Positions 33,123-45,211 of a DNA stretch of 64,000 bases are shown here, piece after piece. The position numbers were made by a program, and so were the translations under genes. How positions within the stretch are numbered: position 1 is the first letter of the stretch; each line of letters opens with the position of its first letter. The notes under the pieces were generated by a model that was given only the letters and a program-made list of their open reading frames with translations, was not told the origin of the DNA and made no database searches. The stretch comes from Tenebrio molitor (lineage: Eukaryota > Arthropoda > Insecta > Coleoptera > Tenebrionidae), in NCBI RefSeq assembly GCF_963966145.1, contig NC_091046.1, positions 31,434,001-31,498,000 of the forward strand. The letters run 5' to 3'.

Positions 33123-36100
33123 TTATTTTTTTGCATAAGTAGTAATAATGGCACACCCAGCAGTAAAAACTGACCATAGAAGTAAAGTAGCTTCCAACTG
33201 TCCTGTAATATACCTTATTCCGTCCAAAATTTGTTTCCAAACTGGATTAACATTATGTCTCGTGGGAGTGGGTAGCAAATTTCTAGCTTTTAAATAATCC
33301 ACTAAGGCGGGTGAGTCTTTCGTATACGCTGGGAAATATTCTCCGACTCTTTGACGAACCCACCACGAAGGCTGAGACCTAATTTAAGATATATATTTTT
33401 AAATGATAATAAAAATGTAATAAACACCAACCTTTGACTCCATGAGGAATACGTATACTTATATAGAGCAGCTCGGATATATTTTGGTGGTTTTTGAGAA
33501 AATGGAGAATGATGCTTGTCTAGGAGTACAAGAACTTCTGGTCGTCCTGTCAGCAACCTATGCGCAAAAGAGAGAATCCAAGGTTGCTTTTCGTACGAAC
33601 TATAGGCCGCCCAAAACATTTGCCAGTCTAATCTTGGAGAATATGGTGCTGAAAAAATCATTTTACTACAATGCCACCCTACACCCACTGGTTTAGTACC
33701 AACAAATGGTAAAGAATGATTCACATTGCCGGGTTTGTATAAGAAATTATATTCGAGCCAAGGACCCTCGACATTTTCAGAACCTTCGAGAATAATTTCA
33801 GGACGTCCGTCCACCCCAACCATTTTGTTAAAAAGTCCATATTGATTGACAGCATGAAGTTTATGAAGTCGATTGTAAACAGTACGAACACTTGGGTGGA
33901 CAGTGGAATTGGACGTCGAGTGTAAAGATGCAAGAGGTACCTACAAACAAAATGATGTTACTAAAACAGACGATGATATATAAGAACAACTTACCGTGCT
34001 GGCACAAAATAATAACAAAGCGATTGCCGAATAGAGGATGGTTGATATAATCGTAAACAATTTCGATCCAGACCCCTGAACATCAAACAACGAAATAGAG
34101 AGCGCACGTAATATGCTCACTCCTAAAGAAAGCAATCCCAAATAAATAGTAATAGTAAGCCCTTGTTTTAGAACAAATTCAAACTGATCTTTTGAAAAAT
34201 CTAAAAACCATAAATTAGTTTCGATACGAGTCTAATTTAAAAAAATTACCAAGATTGGATTCAATTATAGTGCCATTGAGTTTTAAAGAATACAATTTAA
34301 CTACAGCTAAGAACACTACTCCATAAATGAGAATATTAACAATTTTTTCGATAAATGTCCACTTTGTGAACGGTTTTCTTCGACCGTAGAAAAACTGGTC
34401 ATCCAATAGTGACAAAAGAAGAGTTACCATTAAAAGATTTGTAAAATTATAATTTCCAGTAAGAACTACGGATATCTGGAGAAAAATCTACAAAAAATAC
34501 AACTATTATTTACAACGTATAATAATTTACAAAACTTACTTGTATAATAAAACTAGTTATGCGAACTGCTCTAATGGGAACAAAAAACAGGAATGGTAAA
34601 CCAATCTCGCAAACGTTTGCGATTACGGCAAACAATTTTAAGTACCACACAGGAATGTGATGGAAATACCATGACAATGGACTTGGCAAGGGTAACGATT
34701 CGAAGTAGTAACTAAAGGCTGTAATTCATAACTTTCAATTAAATATGATCTTTAATTAACAAGAAGTTGTACACGTACCAGATAAATTCCACCATTTAGG
34801 ACAACCACTGATAAATTTCAGTAAACCGCAGGTTAATAAGAATCTAAACAATAACCAACGAACCAGCCAAAAGCTGATGGAATCACTTGGTGAACCTTTA
34901 GAACCTTTTCTTCTACCCGGTAACAATGGAGCCACTAGTAGAGCGAGGAATCCAGCCTCCAGTAAAAACTCATCACTAAAAATTCATCGTGAATATACTT
35001 CACCTAATTTTTAATATAAACTGAAACTAATATAAAGTTTGTGACAAAGGAATTATTGTTATGTGGTTATTTTTATTTTCAATTTTTAATTCAAATTATT
35101 ATTTGTAATTACATACTTTAATTTGAGTTATTAATTTTTTACACATATTTAGAGTACATAATTCAGAAAGTTTCGTATGGCCTTTATTAAGTCACTTACA
35201 GCAAATTTATTATTGAAAAACACCCGTGTTACTTCTAAGTAAGTTATCATTATCAACAATGAAATACAAAGGTATATGTATTCAAATACGTTGAAAAATC
35301 TCAAATATCAACAGAAGCTTCATCGAGAAAGACTTATTGACATTTTCTTAAAATCGTCATGTATTCTAAAGCTAAAAACACCCAATATGTATTTAAAACC
35401 TGATGAAAAGAATAAATATTTCATTTATTCATATCTTATACAATAATTCATATTTTTCTACAATTTGGGTTTGGGTTGATACTTGAGACTTTCATGAGAC
35501 GATGTCTGGTTTTTTCTTCTTATGAAGAATACTTTGTATTAGTCAAAATGAGACCTGAGAGTGCTGTTGTATCGATTTTTTGTCCAGTTACCACAAACAA
35601 AGTATTGCTATCCATTTTCGAAACTAAAACCTGACCTGCGAGGGAAAATTTGGACTTTTGTTTTCAAGATATTGAAATGTAAATCGAGTGATATGAATAA
35701 TAACCGGAGATTATACATAATACCAAACAAGATTAGTTATTATAATTAATATCTTGCAATTTATTAAATTTACCAGCTATTATTCATAATCTCCAGTGCC
35801 CATTGCTAAATTTAATAAACGATGGCAAACTGATTCTAGGAATGAATGGAGACACTCTAAAAGTACGCATTCCAAACGTTGATAGAGCTAGAATTGATCC
35901 GAGAAATTGTTTGGCTGTCATAATAGCTGTGCAAGACGATCAATTTACAATTTTATGAATTGAGAACCAAACACAGAAAATTATCCCAGTTCTACTTGTA
36001 TTCAAAAAACGAATTTACTATTTGCGAAGAAAAAATATTTAGCTAAAATTAAGCCGAGTAAACCGGGCTTACTATAATAAATAAATGAATATTTTAATAG

Positions 36101-39100
36101 TAACCATGGAAAGAGGAAACAGACTTATACAGCTTTGACGATTGTTTCAAATTCGGACTATGTATGAAAATCAGACATTTTAGTGGGCAATACTATTGTG
36201 ATTTAGCATAATAAATTTATTGTACAGTTAATTTCAAAATTACTAATTATTAATTTTTCTTTATACCATACTGTTATTAGGATTTATCAGTACTCAATGC
36301 TTGATTGATATAACACATATAACAGTCTAGGCCGTTATTCAAAATTATCAGACCGAGGCCGTTATTTTTGCTGCCGTTACTACGGTTACGGCACAAATGA
36401 CAACTAAATTTAATTTTTGAAGTAAAGAGAAATGTCAGGCTTACAAATAAATCATCGTTAAATGTTAACTATTATTGGTATAAAGAAAACTATAAAACAA
36501 CATACGGCCGATATGGATATAACAGACTCGGTTGATTATAAAATCTCGGCTCCGCCTCGATTTTACAATATCTCAACCTTGTCTGTTACATAATTCTACA
36601 GTGTGAAATGCACTTACATTTTTTTGTCAATGATCAAAGTCAATTTTGACAAATAAAATGCCTAATCTAACCGAAAATGCGAAAGTGCTCATTCTTTCCA
36701 AATTAGAAGAAGGGTGGTCGATCCGGAGGGTAGCCCAGGACTATAACATCGCGAAGAGCACTGTGCAGAGGATAAAATAGACGATATTATGGTGTTCTAA
36801 AATATCAGCGACATTTTATGTTGTGAAACTTACTAACCTATATAAAAAATATGACGCTCAAATTTCAAAATGCCATCTTTACATGCGGAAAAAACTGTAA
36901 TAAATCGACTTCTTGATTTTTGAGGTGTACTCGATAATTTTGAAATTAACTGTAGGTTATATGTAATTGAATTGAACTAAATCAATTAAGGAATTGACAA
37001 CAAGACGAATATTTAATAACGAAACGTCATATAACAGGACCTGACGCCAATTTAACAAAAAATATCTTGGCCTGCTGCGTGTTTAAAACAATCGTCAATG
37101 GCTAATACGTTAGCGAAAAAACATTGTCCTATTTCTTTCTGTCCGCCACTGTATGTAATTCGATTTTTTAAAAATCATCAGACAATTTTAAAACTGCATT
37201 TTTTCATATCTGTCCCTCCGCCACCCGGCGGCACGGTAATTTTGCCGGAGTACTATTGGGAGCATGGAATTTCGGGCAGCAATTTAAATGTCATTTAAAA
37301 AAACCCAATGTAGTCTAAGCTTTATTGTCATAAATGTCATAATTAATTTTGACTGGACTTCAAAATAAACTGTCACAAATATTATGCACAATTATTTTAC
37401 ATTTTGGCTATTGATTTCCAAAATTTAATAAAACACTGTTCAGTTTTTGGAAAATCACATCAAAGCACCTGCAACTTTTCAGGATTGATGAATGCAATTT
37501 GTGAAAATTATATGTGACAATAGTGGATATTAAAATGAGGTTATTAATACGTCTAGCACCTAAAGCCTTATTCACATTTTATATCAGTCAAATTTCAAGT
37601 CTGCCCGAAATTACGTGCTCGCAATAGTAGTACATACACTATTACGGATATTACTATCAAGTAATAGTGTAGTGCTTATCAACATAATTACCGGCGTCTC
37701 GCCTCCGCATTTTGACTTTGTTGTGTATTATGTTCTGTGTCAATGTTAAGGAATTTCCTCACGATATGACATGAGTATAATAATATACCTTTTTGAATTT
37801 CAACTACCAATGTGTTCCCTAAATCCAGAATTTTTAAATTTTTAAAAAGAGATTTCGAAACTATTCCCGTTGCTGAAATTATAAATGGTAAAATAGAATT
37901 TTCTTCTAAACTCCAAAGATTTCTCATAGCAACGGAGAGCTCTAAATATTTATTAATTTTTGTGTTATATGTCTGTGTTATATTATGGGAATTTGGAACA
38001 GCTACCTATATCTAAAAGATATGCTTGCTTTTGTTGTTTATTTAAAATAATAATGTCTGGTCTGTTATGCTGGATGTGAATGTCAGTTAAATTTTTGCTG
38101 TTTGTTTTTGCACTATGACGTCACTGACATTTTTTTAAACGGCACGCACTATTTTTGCCGTCATATTTGGGCGATCGAAAAATGAGGAAATAGTAATTAA
38201 CATTATAAGTCCGGGAACTCATAAAGTCTGTTTTTTAATCAAAGAACCACGACCTGTTGATTTAGGTTTGCAAATATAAAATTTTACTAAATTTAGGGAA
38301 TTTAATGATATCTATTGGCTATTTCTGCCAACGCCTGTCATTTTTAATGTCCTTGAAAGTACGCAAACTCGCAGCTAAAATTTGAACGTGTTATTAAAAA
38401 TGTCTCGCAAAGTATGAAGACATTTATAAAACTGTCAAATTGGTTGTTGTTAGTTGTTATTAACTTTATTAAATTGCTGCGCTACTAATATCTCTAATAA
38501 CCTCAATTTTTATATGATGAGATTTTTCACTCTAGCTCAAAAGTGTACACTGTTGTCAGCTCTATTTTGGGTGTAAATTGCAGTGTTGTGGTTCTTAGAT
38601 TAAAAAATAGACTATAGTTTACAGTACGAGGTAGACGTTTAAGGACGAGGCGACGAAGGAGCCGAGTCTTGAAACTCGAAACGAGTACTGTAAAAAGAGT
38701 TCACGGACGAATGTCGTTAGGTAAAGTCTGTCTCAATTCTAAATTTCCACCAACACTGCATAATACGTTGGAAATACAACCGGCAACACTGTTTGGTGAA
38801 AAATGCGTCAGATTGTATTTGTTAGGTTATCTGTCAATTTCCGTTTTTACAACTCAAAATTTTAGAATAAAGGCAAAGAACGAAAACTTTTTCTAAAATG
38901 CAGTAAGTAAGTAGGTAGAAAATGAAATTCTAACAGCAAAATAAAATTATCAACTAATTTTAAATTTTAATGTTTTCGAATCATGTTTATAAAATAATTA
39001 TATTGCCAACTTTGGTTATACGAATCCCCAATTTAGAAATATTTTTATTTTGCCAACATAATTCAACAGGTGGTGGAAATTTAGAATTGAGACAAACTAT

Positions 39101-42100
39101 ATGTATTTTATTTCATCCTGCCTCAAATTTCGTTTGAAAGAAACATTGAAATTAATTTCAAAATAATTCAACAAAAGCTCCAAATCTAGTCACACTTTTG
39201 GAACATGATTAGCAACGGCTGTTTGGCAATTGTTTATTTTGTTGAAATAATTTGGTGCGTCAAAATGACTTGTACAGCAAATCCTCCAGAAATTGTAAGA
39301 AAATCTGCAGAAGCCTGTGCCGACTTAATATTTTTTAGATTTGGTTTAAATGGTTGTATTGTTTTATTTGCGAACTAACGTTTTTAGTCTGAGAAAGTAA
39401 GTAGGTACATCTTCTTTGTGGCCGAATAAATACAAATTGTTAATTTGTATTTAGATGTAGTTTTGAATAAAACATTTCTTAAACCTGAATAATTGTTATT
39501 GCGATTGTTACTTTTTTGTTTCCAATAGCAACACTTAACCGGCGTCCGGCCGTTTTTTGCGTTTTCCCGGATTCAAACTGATGACGTAAAGTATTGAAAT
39601 TTGACACAGGATGAAATAATAGTATATTAAAGAACGAGTTTTATAAGGGTTGATTTGGCGCACGAGTTCCAGGTGTAGAAAACGACCCGTAGGGGAGTTT
39701 TGTATGGAACAAGTGCGCCAATGCCCTTATAAAACAAGTTTTTTATGTTATTTTTTAGAATTTGCACCCTTGTTTTAATTTTTAAATAAAAAAATTAAAT
39801 TTTCAAATTCTAGGGAATTTTGTATTAATTGGTAATTCAAGGTAACGGATGCAACTACATCTGCAACATATGTTAAAAAGTAGAGTTTGAACATTAATAT
39901 TGGATTTTTTTTGGTGTAAATGACAATAATACACTGAAATATTGATAAAAATTTTCTTAGAGATCTATTAAACTACGAGTGCTTTAAGAGATACCCATAA
40001 ACGACTCCAAATTGAATACAACAATAGACCTATTAGAGACGCAGATTCTAAAAAATGTATTCTAGACTACACTCGCACTATACAGTGACGATTTTATTTC
40101 GCTGAACATCAACACTGTTCAATTAAAAAAAAAAAAAATGTCAATGCATACTCACAAGCAATTACAACATATCCAAACAACCTCTGATAAAACAATTGCC
40201 ATTAATGTCGTTAAAGTCTTAAAGATTTTATAATCGTTTGGCATATTGCTTGGAACAAGAGGTGGACACTTTGAACATTTGTTAAAATTATTTCATTAAA
40301 AGATTCTGTTTCAACTTGTTATTTGGACGTCATAAAACTAAAATTTCAGTTCCCTCAAAATAATCAAATAAAAGTTGCAAGTTTGTTTGGTTACGTAGCC
40401 ACATGTTTGCGCCGTGACAATTTCACACGAACATTCAAAAACTGAACATGGAAACCCATGTTCAGCGAAATAAAATCCTGTATATGTGGGTCTGTATAAA
40501 AAAACACTGCTCTTATACATTTTGAATGATCAGTATTTAACGATATTTAATTTTTGTGGTAAGAGGTCATACATAGTTACATTTGTTTGTTTATAACGAC
40601 GGTTTATACATACATACAGGATGTTAGTAAATGGTTGGGAATAACTTTCGGGGTGAATTCCTTATGAAAAATGTAGCTTAAAACCTAAATAAAGTTTTTC
40701 GATAAAATGAGTAGGTAGTTTTCTAAAAAAAAAAAAAACAAAAAAAAATGTACTCTGGCATATCCGTATTTTTTTTTAAATACTGCGAAGTAATGGTTTA
40801 AAGAAAAAAATTAATGTTGAAACTTTAATTAAAAAAAATAAATTCAAAACTAATGTGATTTTAGGCACACAAATGAACTACATACATAATTAGAGAAATT
40901 CTCCAACACTGGACTACATTTTCTTTTTTTGAGAAAACTACTCATTTTTACGAAAAACTTTATTTAGGTTTTAAGCCACATTTTTCGTAAGGAATTCACC
41001 CTGAAATTTATTCCCAACCATTTACTAACACCCTGTACATCGTGCGATCCATTGAATTTGTCATTAGTTGGCGCTGGAACTGAAGCCGTAGGTTTTTTGA
41101 ATCGATACACTTATTTGTGTATAAATTAATGTTACAAAATGCTATCAGTGGAGTCAAACGAAGGGCCTGTTTGTGCTTAGAACAAAATGGTTAACACTTT
41201 CAGCATCTGTTGTAACATTGTTTAATAAAATAAACATTATCATTGTAATTTTTTCTTAATCCCTCGAATCCTGAATTCGCCATTTTCTGTTTTACAATTG
41301 TCATTAAATGTGACGTTTGCCGCGATAGTTCAAAATTAGACATGCGTTGACAGTTCCAGCGCCAACTTTAATTACAAGTGCAATGGATCGCACGATAGTT
41401 GATTTCATATAAATGTTGATCAAGTGAGCTGTGCATGTGTAAAAGCACCTTTAATTTAGTTACATTACAAAAGTCACATTTATGACAGATCCATTATAGG
41501 TTATCTCCAATAAATCTTTACTTGGTGAAAATACAGGGTTATTCTAAATGATTGTAGTCGAAGTACTGGCCTTTACTGAATATAACCCAACTTTTGACTC
41601 GATAATTCCATTTCCCTGCTTTTTTGATGTCACAAGAAAAACTTCAAAGTGATTTTTAATAGGAATTGTCATAATTTTTTAAAGAAATGTCTAAAAAATG
41701 GTGGCCAACATTCCGTGTCTGTAATAGTACTTCATTTTGGGTTAGCTGAAATAGTAGATTATACACAGAGGGAGTGAAGTGTATGATTCTGGCCCGAGGT
41801 GCAGTTTGTAGCCCGAGGGTTCTACAAATCTACAAAGCACTGAGGGTAAAAATCATTCATTCCCGAGCTGCAAATACTATTTTTTGCACGACCCAACGAA
41901 TTTGATTGGAAAAAGCCGAACATTTGTAAATTATTTTTATAAGGTGCTTTGGGATACTACCTCGGAGATATAAATTTGTGACCAATATAATACATTTAAA
42001 AAAGCATTATTTTGGCTGTCATGACGAGTGTAAAAACTAATAATAACAAATATGCATTCATTTTTAGATACCTACTGAAAATAATTCTGCCTCTAAGCAA

Positions 42101-42964
42101 TAATGTTAAAATTTAAAATTCTGTACTTACTAATTATTGCTAACAAATACTTGGCCCACTTGATAAAGAGAGAAATATAAAGACCACAGGCCTGCAAACA
42201 GTGGAATTGTACAGAACTTTTGTGAAATAAATCTGAAAAAGAATAATAACAAATCAGTAAAAAATTAACAGTTATTCTCTAGTAAATAAGTATCAGGATC
42301 ATTACTAAATCTAAAAATAAGTTTATTATCAACATTATAAATGCACGTCCTCCTAAATTTAATGTGAAAATTCATGTAACCCTGAATTACACATTGAAAA
42401 TGTTGATCATAGCCTCATATATGATACCATTAAATGAAATGAGAATTTTTAATTGCATACACATATAACAAATCATAATAAAACTTTTACCCTGTAAAAG
42501 CCAGAAAACTCCCAAGCAACGCCAAAACGTCCATAGCATAATTGACGTCCAAACCTAAGTAAGGGGCAAGCCACAGAAGTGTAGGTTGATAATGTACTTT
42601 TGCTGATAAAGTTTTGTGTTTGCTGTTTTCAAGTAAAGACTTTGCAGGTAAAATTCCATGATCACCATATAAACCTGAAAAAGAAATATGTAGATGGTAT
42701 GATATAAAAAATTACTGGTTTATGTTTTGTCCATTTTATAACTGTAAAATAAAAATAAACTTCCTAGTTATGAGGTAACGATTTATGGCAAATTGGAAAA
42801 CTCTGACAAATAATTACTGATGCGAGCAAAATGTAAGACAATAAGAAATTAACCATGCATAACAACTCACCGGGAATTTGGATGTAAAAGGATATAAATG
42901 CAAAGAGATACACTATGCAAAATGCTCTCAAAAAGAGATTTCTGGTATACCGAAATGATATCAT
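33123..42964 (-). CDS. LMF2: Lipase maturation factor 2
   Basis: Nine minus-strand exons in reading order: 42964-42871, 42674-42491, 42232-42131, 34975-34779, 34718-34540, 34487-34250, 34200-33995, 33940-33432, 33378-33123; all phases agree; 654 residues. LMF proteins are polytopic ER membrane proteins that help dimeric lipases fold and leave the ER. Family marks: N-terminal membrane segment running into QIPGLYGDHGILPA, LYQVGQVF, LLEAGFL, FWLVRWLLFRFLL, CPKWW, LSWYFHHIPVW, TGNYNF, GRPEIILEGS and RLDWQMFWAAY. Length fits the family. Exons 3 and 4 are separated by 7155 bp of transposons; the codon split TA|T rejoins cleanly. A possible AATAAA (minus) lies at 32921-32926. The 5' flank 42970-43210 is richer in CpG. 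Confidence 0.93.
36130..37105. mobile_element. TA-flanked element in LMF2 intron 3, with an HTH reading frame
   Basis: CAGCTTTGACGATTGTTT at the left and the inverse of TTAGCCATTGACGATTG at the right; TA on both sides. It splits a CAGTGGCGG MITE: the piece to the right (37108-37152) and the piece to the left (about 36010-36127) join to match 20775-20950. Short relative at 56123-56458 and fragment at 3868. Confidence 0.7.
36658..36780 (+). CDS. 40-residue helix-turn-helix frame of a transposon
   Basis: ATG 36658 to TAG 36778-36780. It reads MPNLTENAKVLILSKLEEGW, then SIRRVAQDYNIAKSTVQRIK, a good homeodomain-like helix-turn-helix of the CENP-B/pogo or Psq type. It stops exactly where the second half of a transposase would begin, so it is probably a truncated transposase. 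A decayed relative is at 10826. It could still be expressed as a small DNA-binding peptide, but nothing shows that. Confidence 0.5.
   Translation: MPNLTENAKVLILSKLEEGWSIRRVAQDYNIAKSTVQRIK
37214..38044 (-). repeat. Non-LTR retrotransposon 3' fragment, copy 2, interrupted by a MITE
   Basis: Matches 10009-10459 on both sides of the MITE at 37253-37630. On the minus strand 37927-37688 is open and reads LWSLEENSILPFIISATGIV...LVVEIQKGILLYSCHIVRKFL, the C-terminal signature of RTE-like reverse-transcriptase polyproteins (I/V-P-x-x-x-x-x-x-G, K-x-x-x-L, Q-K-x-x-L-x-x-x-x-I-x-R). Only this end is present. Confidence 0.6.
37253..37630. mobile_element. TA-flanked MITE (CTATTGGGAGC), insertion proven by empty site
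   Basis: The sequence GGAG-TA-CATACACTATT at 10045-10062 is split here into GGAG-TA-element-TA-CATACAC. Ends resemble the CTATTGCGGGC family (18817-19844). Confidence 0.85.
38595..38715. repeat. Hairpin with CpG-rich loop
   Basis: TTTACAGTACGAGGTAGACG at the left pairs with ACGAGTACTGTAAA at the right; the loop holds GACGAGGCGACG and GCCGAGTC. Same style as 4440-4570. Confidence 0.5.
38725..39098. mobile_element. MITE with AGTCTGTCTCAATTCTAAAT ends
   Basis: Left AGTCTGTCTCAATTCTAAAT then TTCCACCA; right inverse TGGTGGAAATTTAGAATTGA. No coding region. Confidence 0.65.
39111..39616. mobile_element. TA-flanked element (TTTCATCCTG ends)
   Basis: TTTCATCCTGCCTCAAATTT at the left, inverse AAATTTGACACAGGATGAAA at the right, TA on both sides. 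Adjoins a terminal-hairpin element at 39620. Confidence 0.65.
39620..40049 (-). mobile_element. Type-C terminal-hairpin element (430 bp), inverted copy
   Basis: In element orientation starts AGAATCTGCGTCTCTAATAG and ends in a hairpin (CTCGTGCGCCAAATCAACCC region) then CTTTAATATACTA. Same element as 50433-50866. Confidence 0.72.
40083..40480. mobile_element. TA-flanked MITE (CAGTGACGATTTTATTTCGC)
   Basis: Left CAGTGACGATTTTATTTCGC plus TGAACAT, right inverse, TA on both sides (40081-40082, 40481-40482). Confidence 0.78.
40617..41035. mobile_element. TA-flanked MITE (CAGGATGTTAGTAAATGG)
   Basis: Left CAGGATGTTAGTAAATGGTT, right inverse ending CCATTTACTAACACCCTG, TA on both sides; the arms also share AAAACTTTATTTAGGTTTTA. 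Confidence 0.8.
41039..41396. mobile_element. MITE (ATCGTGCGATCCATTG ends)
   Basis: Left ATCGTGCGATCCATTG then AGTTGGCGCTGGAACTG; right inverse CAGTTCCAGCGCCAACT and CAATGGATCGCACGAT. Directly follows the previous MITE. Confidence 0.75.
41752..41890 (-). repeat. Hairpin ending CTACTA (possible terminal-hairpin element end, inverted)
   Basis: In the minus direction a hairpin with CCTCGGGC/GCCCGAGG-type loop ends TATAATCTACTA then TTTC, resembling the TATACTA-TTT ends. The other end of the element is not seen. Confidence 0.4.
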
Positions 42965-43194
42965 TATCGTAAATTAAGTTAGGTGGATTGTAAAAATTCT
43001 TAACACGCTCAAGATCAACATGTACATAAAAATAAATACGCTAAATACACTATTACTTATGTGGTTATTGTATGGTCGAAGCGATTTACCGTTGCACGGT
43101 GTTATTGAAGAGACTGACTGATTAAAGCAAAGCGACGACGCGAACGCGACAGACGGACAGACCAACGCGAGTCAACACAAACGCCCAGCAAAAG

Positions 43195-44410
43195 ATGCAA
43201 CAAAGAGCGCAGATACACTTTTTAATGAGTGTAACGAAGGAAGTTGTTGGCGGCTGGAGCAGGTATGATCGAATCGCAATTACAGTTATTTTTTTTGATG
43301 ATCAAAATATTAATAATGATGATCATATATATTTTATATTACCATATTACGGTGTAAATTTACATCGGAATAACGTTAAAAACGGTTAAGCATTTTAATT
43401 TAAATCAAGAATTCAAGAGTGTACTTACACAAATTTTACATATTTAATCGTAGAAAAAATGTAGGTAAGTGTAAAATTACTCATTAAGATCAGATGTTAC
43501 AGGATATTAAAATGATTAAAGGCACAGTGCCGATAGAAATAAATTAAAGACGTAGATATAAAATTTACATATATTTTTTTTTTTATAGAAGCTGCTTTTG
43601 CGATGCAGAATCGTAGATGACATCACAGTTCACGCAAAAAAGTTTCTGACTGTATACTTGGTTGCTGACTATTGTAATTTTTAATAAATCAAAAATTTCG
43701 GGCAGTTTTGTCAATGTCATAACATAAACTCTATTTTTCATTAATCAACGATTTTTGCGATTTTGACGTTTTGATGATATTTTGATGTACGTATAAACAA
43801 CCTCGAACATGCATTGTTTGCACTTACTAACACTGCAGCAGGGTTTTCTATATTTTATAGCTCCATAACTGCCCAATTACGAATTCACTTTTTCAAAAGC
43901 CGACCTTTTTGGTTATAATTCGCATGTCATATTTTTCAAAGGTAACTAGGTTTTCTTAGCAACCGTGATTTTTACGTAAAATTTAATGCGAATGTGGAAA
44001 ATTGTGGAAAAGTGAATAGAAAGTGTTGAAAAATTTAAAAATCGCCTACCCTGAGGACAAAAAAAGGATGAATGTATTTTATAAGATCTCATCTTTATCG
44101 AAAAAGATGAAATTGGGTTTGATTTGGCTTTAATTTGAAATTTTGTCACAAAAAAAAAGTTTGCGGTCAACGAAAAATTTTTGTAATCAACTCGTTTGTT
44201 AATGGGCGATTAATAATCTAAACTATTAAAGGCACTCACTCTCTACACTCGTTCGGGCTTTAAACAGTTTCGATTATTAATCGCTTTCATTAACAAACTA
44301 GTTTATTAAATAATTATTATCAAATTAAAGGGAGATATTCTAGGCTTTAAAATAAAAGGCACTTTAAACCAATTTTTAATTTTAAAACATATTATGAAAC
44401 TGGCCCTTAA
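43195..44410. other. Intergenic sequence upstream of LMF2, hairpin near 44195-44320
   Basis: No exon recognised. A hairpin pairs CAACTCGTTTGTTAATGGGC (44189) with the region around 44275-44310, with CACTCTCTACACTCG and TCGGGC in the loop. Confidence 0.5.
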
Positions 44411-44412
44411 TA

Positions 44413-44654
44413 CGGAGTGATCAAGAATGACTGAGTCTGTTGGTAACAATGAAATTTGGCAAATTTAAAATTTACCAACGAAGGTTAATTTTTGTAATAG
44501 TATAAACATAACCTGCATAACCAAGAATGTTTTTAATGTCATCTCAAGTTAAAAAATCCGGTCAGTGCGTGGTCAGTGCCAATTACTAGACAAAAATCAC
44601 CAGTATTTTCAATTGTTTCATTGCCAACAGACTCAGTCATTGTTGATCACGCTG
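44413..44654. mobile_element. TA-flanked MITE (GTGATCAAGAATGACTGAGT)
   Basis: CGGAGTGATCAAGAATGACT at the left, inverse at the right (AACAGACTCAGTCATTGTTG), TA on both sides. Longer copy at 60984-61436. Confidence 0.78.
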
Positions 44655-44841
44655 TACATGTTTCAATTTAAGAGTGAAATATTTTTATTTCATTTTAAAA
44701 AATAAATAATAACCGTTATATTCGAAACTTTGGGTTTTTATTCAAATTAACGCTCTCTAAAAATACACGTGGCAACCTTGTATTCATTTGACGCAGTCGG
44801 AAGAGGGTCGGAAGTGGTCGGAACTTCAACACACGTTCAAC

Positions 44842-45101
44842 ACATCAACACATAGCCAAAGCACTGGCACAGCGTGCGCCGCTCGGTGATCAAAATTGCG
44901 GCGGCCCCAGATATCAGGTTCAAACGTGCAAAATAATAGTTATTTTCGATATAAGGACGTTGTCACATCATTTTTCAGGTCAGCTCAAGTCAGGTCGGGT
45001 GTAATCGGCGTTTTAATTTTCAATATTTAAAATCCGCGCTTAAACAGTTAGGGGCGTAGCGTGCTTAGGCTATGTGCTATGCATGCTATGCATTCTCGCG
45101 C
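44842..45101. mobile_element. Inverted relative of the GC-richer element at 22129-22412
   Basis: Shares GATATCAGGTTCAAACGTGC and CCGCGCTT-type words with 22129-22412 in the opposite direction, and a shorter CAGGTC repeat tract. It ends about 110 bp before the EEF1AKMT1 start codon and could supply part of its promoter or 5' UTR. Confidence 0.55.
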
Positions 45102-45211
45102 CTAGGTCTAGGTGTTGTGTTGGTGTATAGTATGTGTATCAAAGATGTGTATACTGTTTACATCTGAGATCCCGTGCCGTATGTGCAAGATTAAGATTAC
45201 CCTATCCTAAA

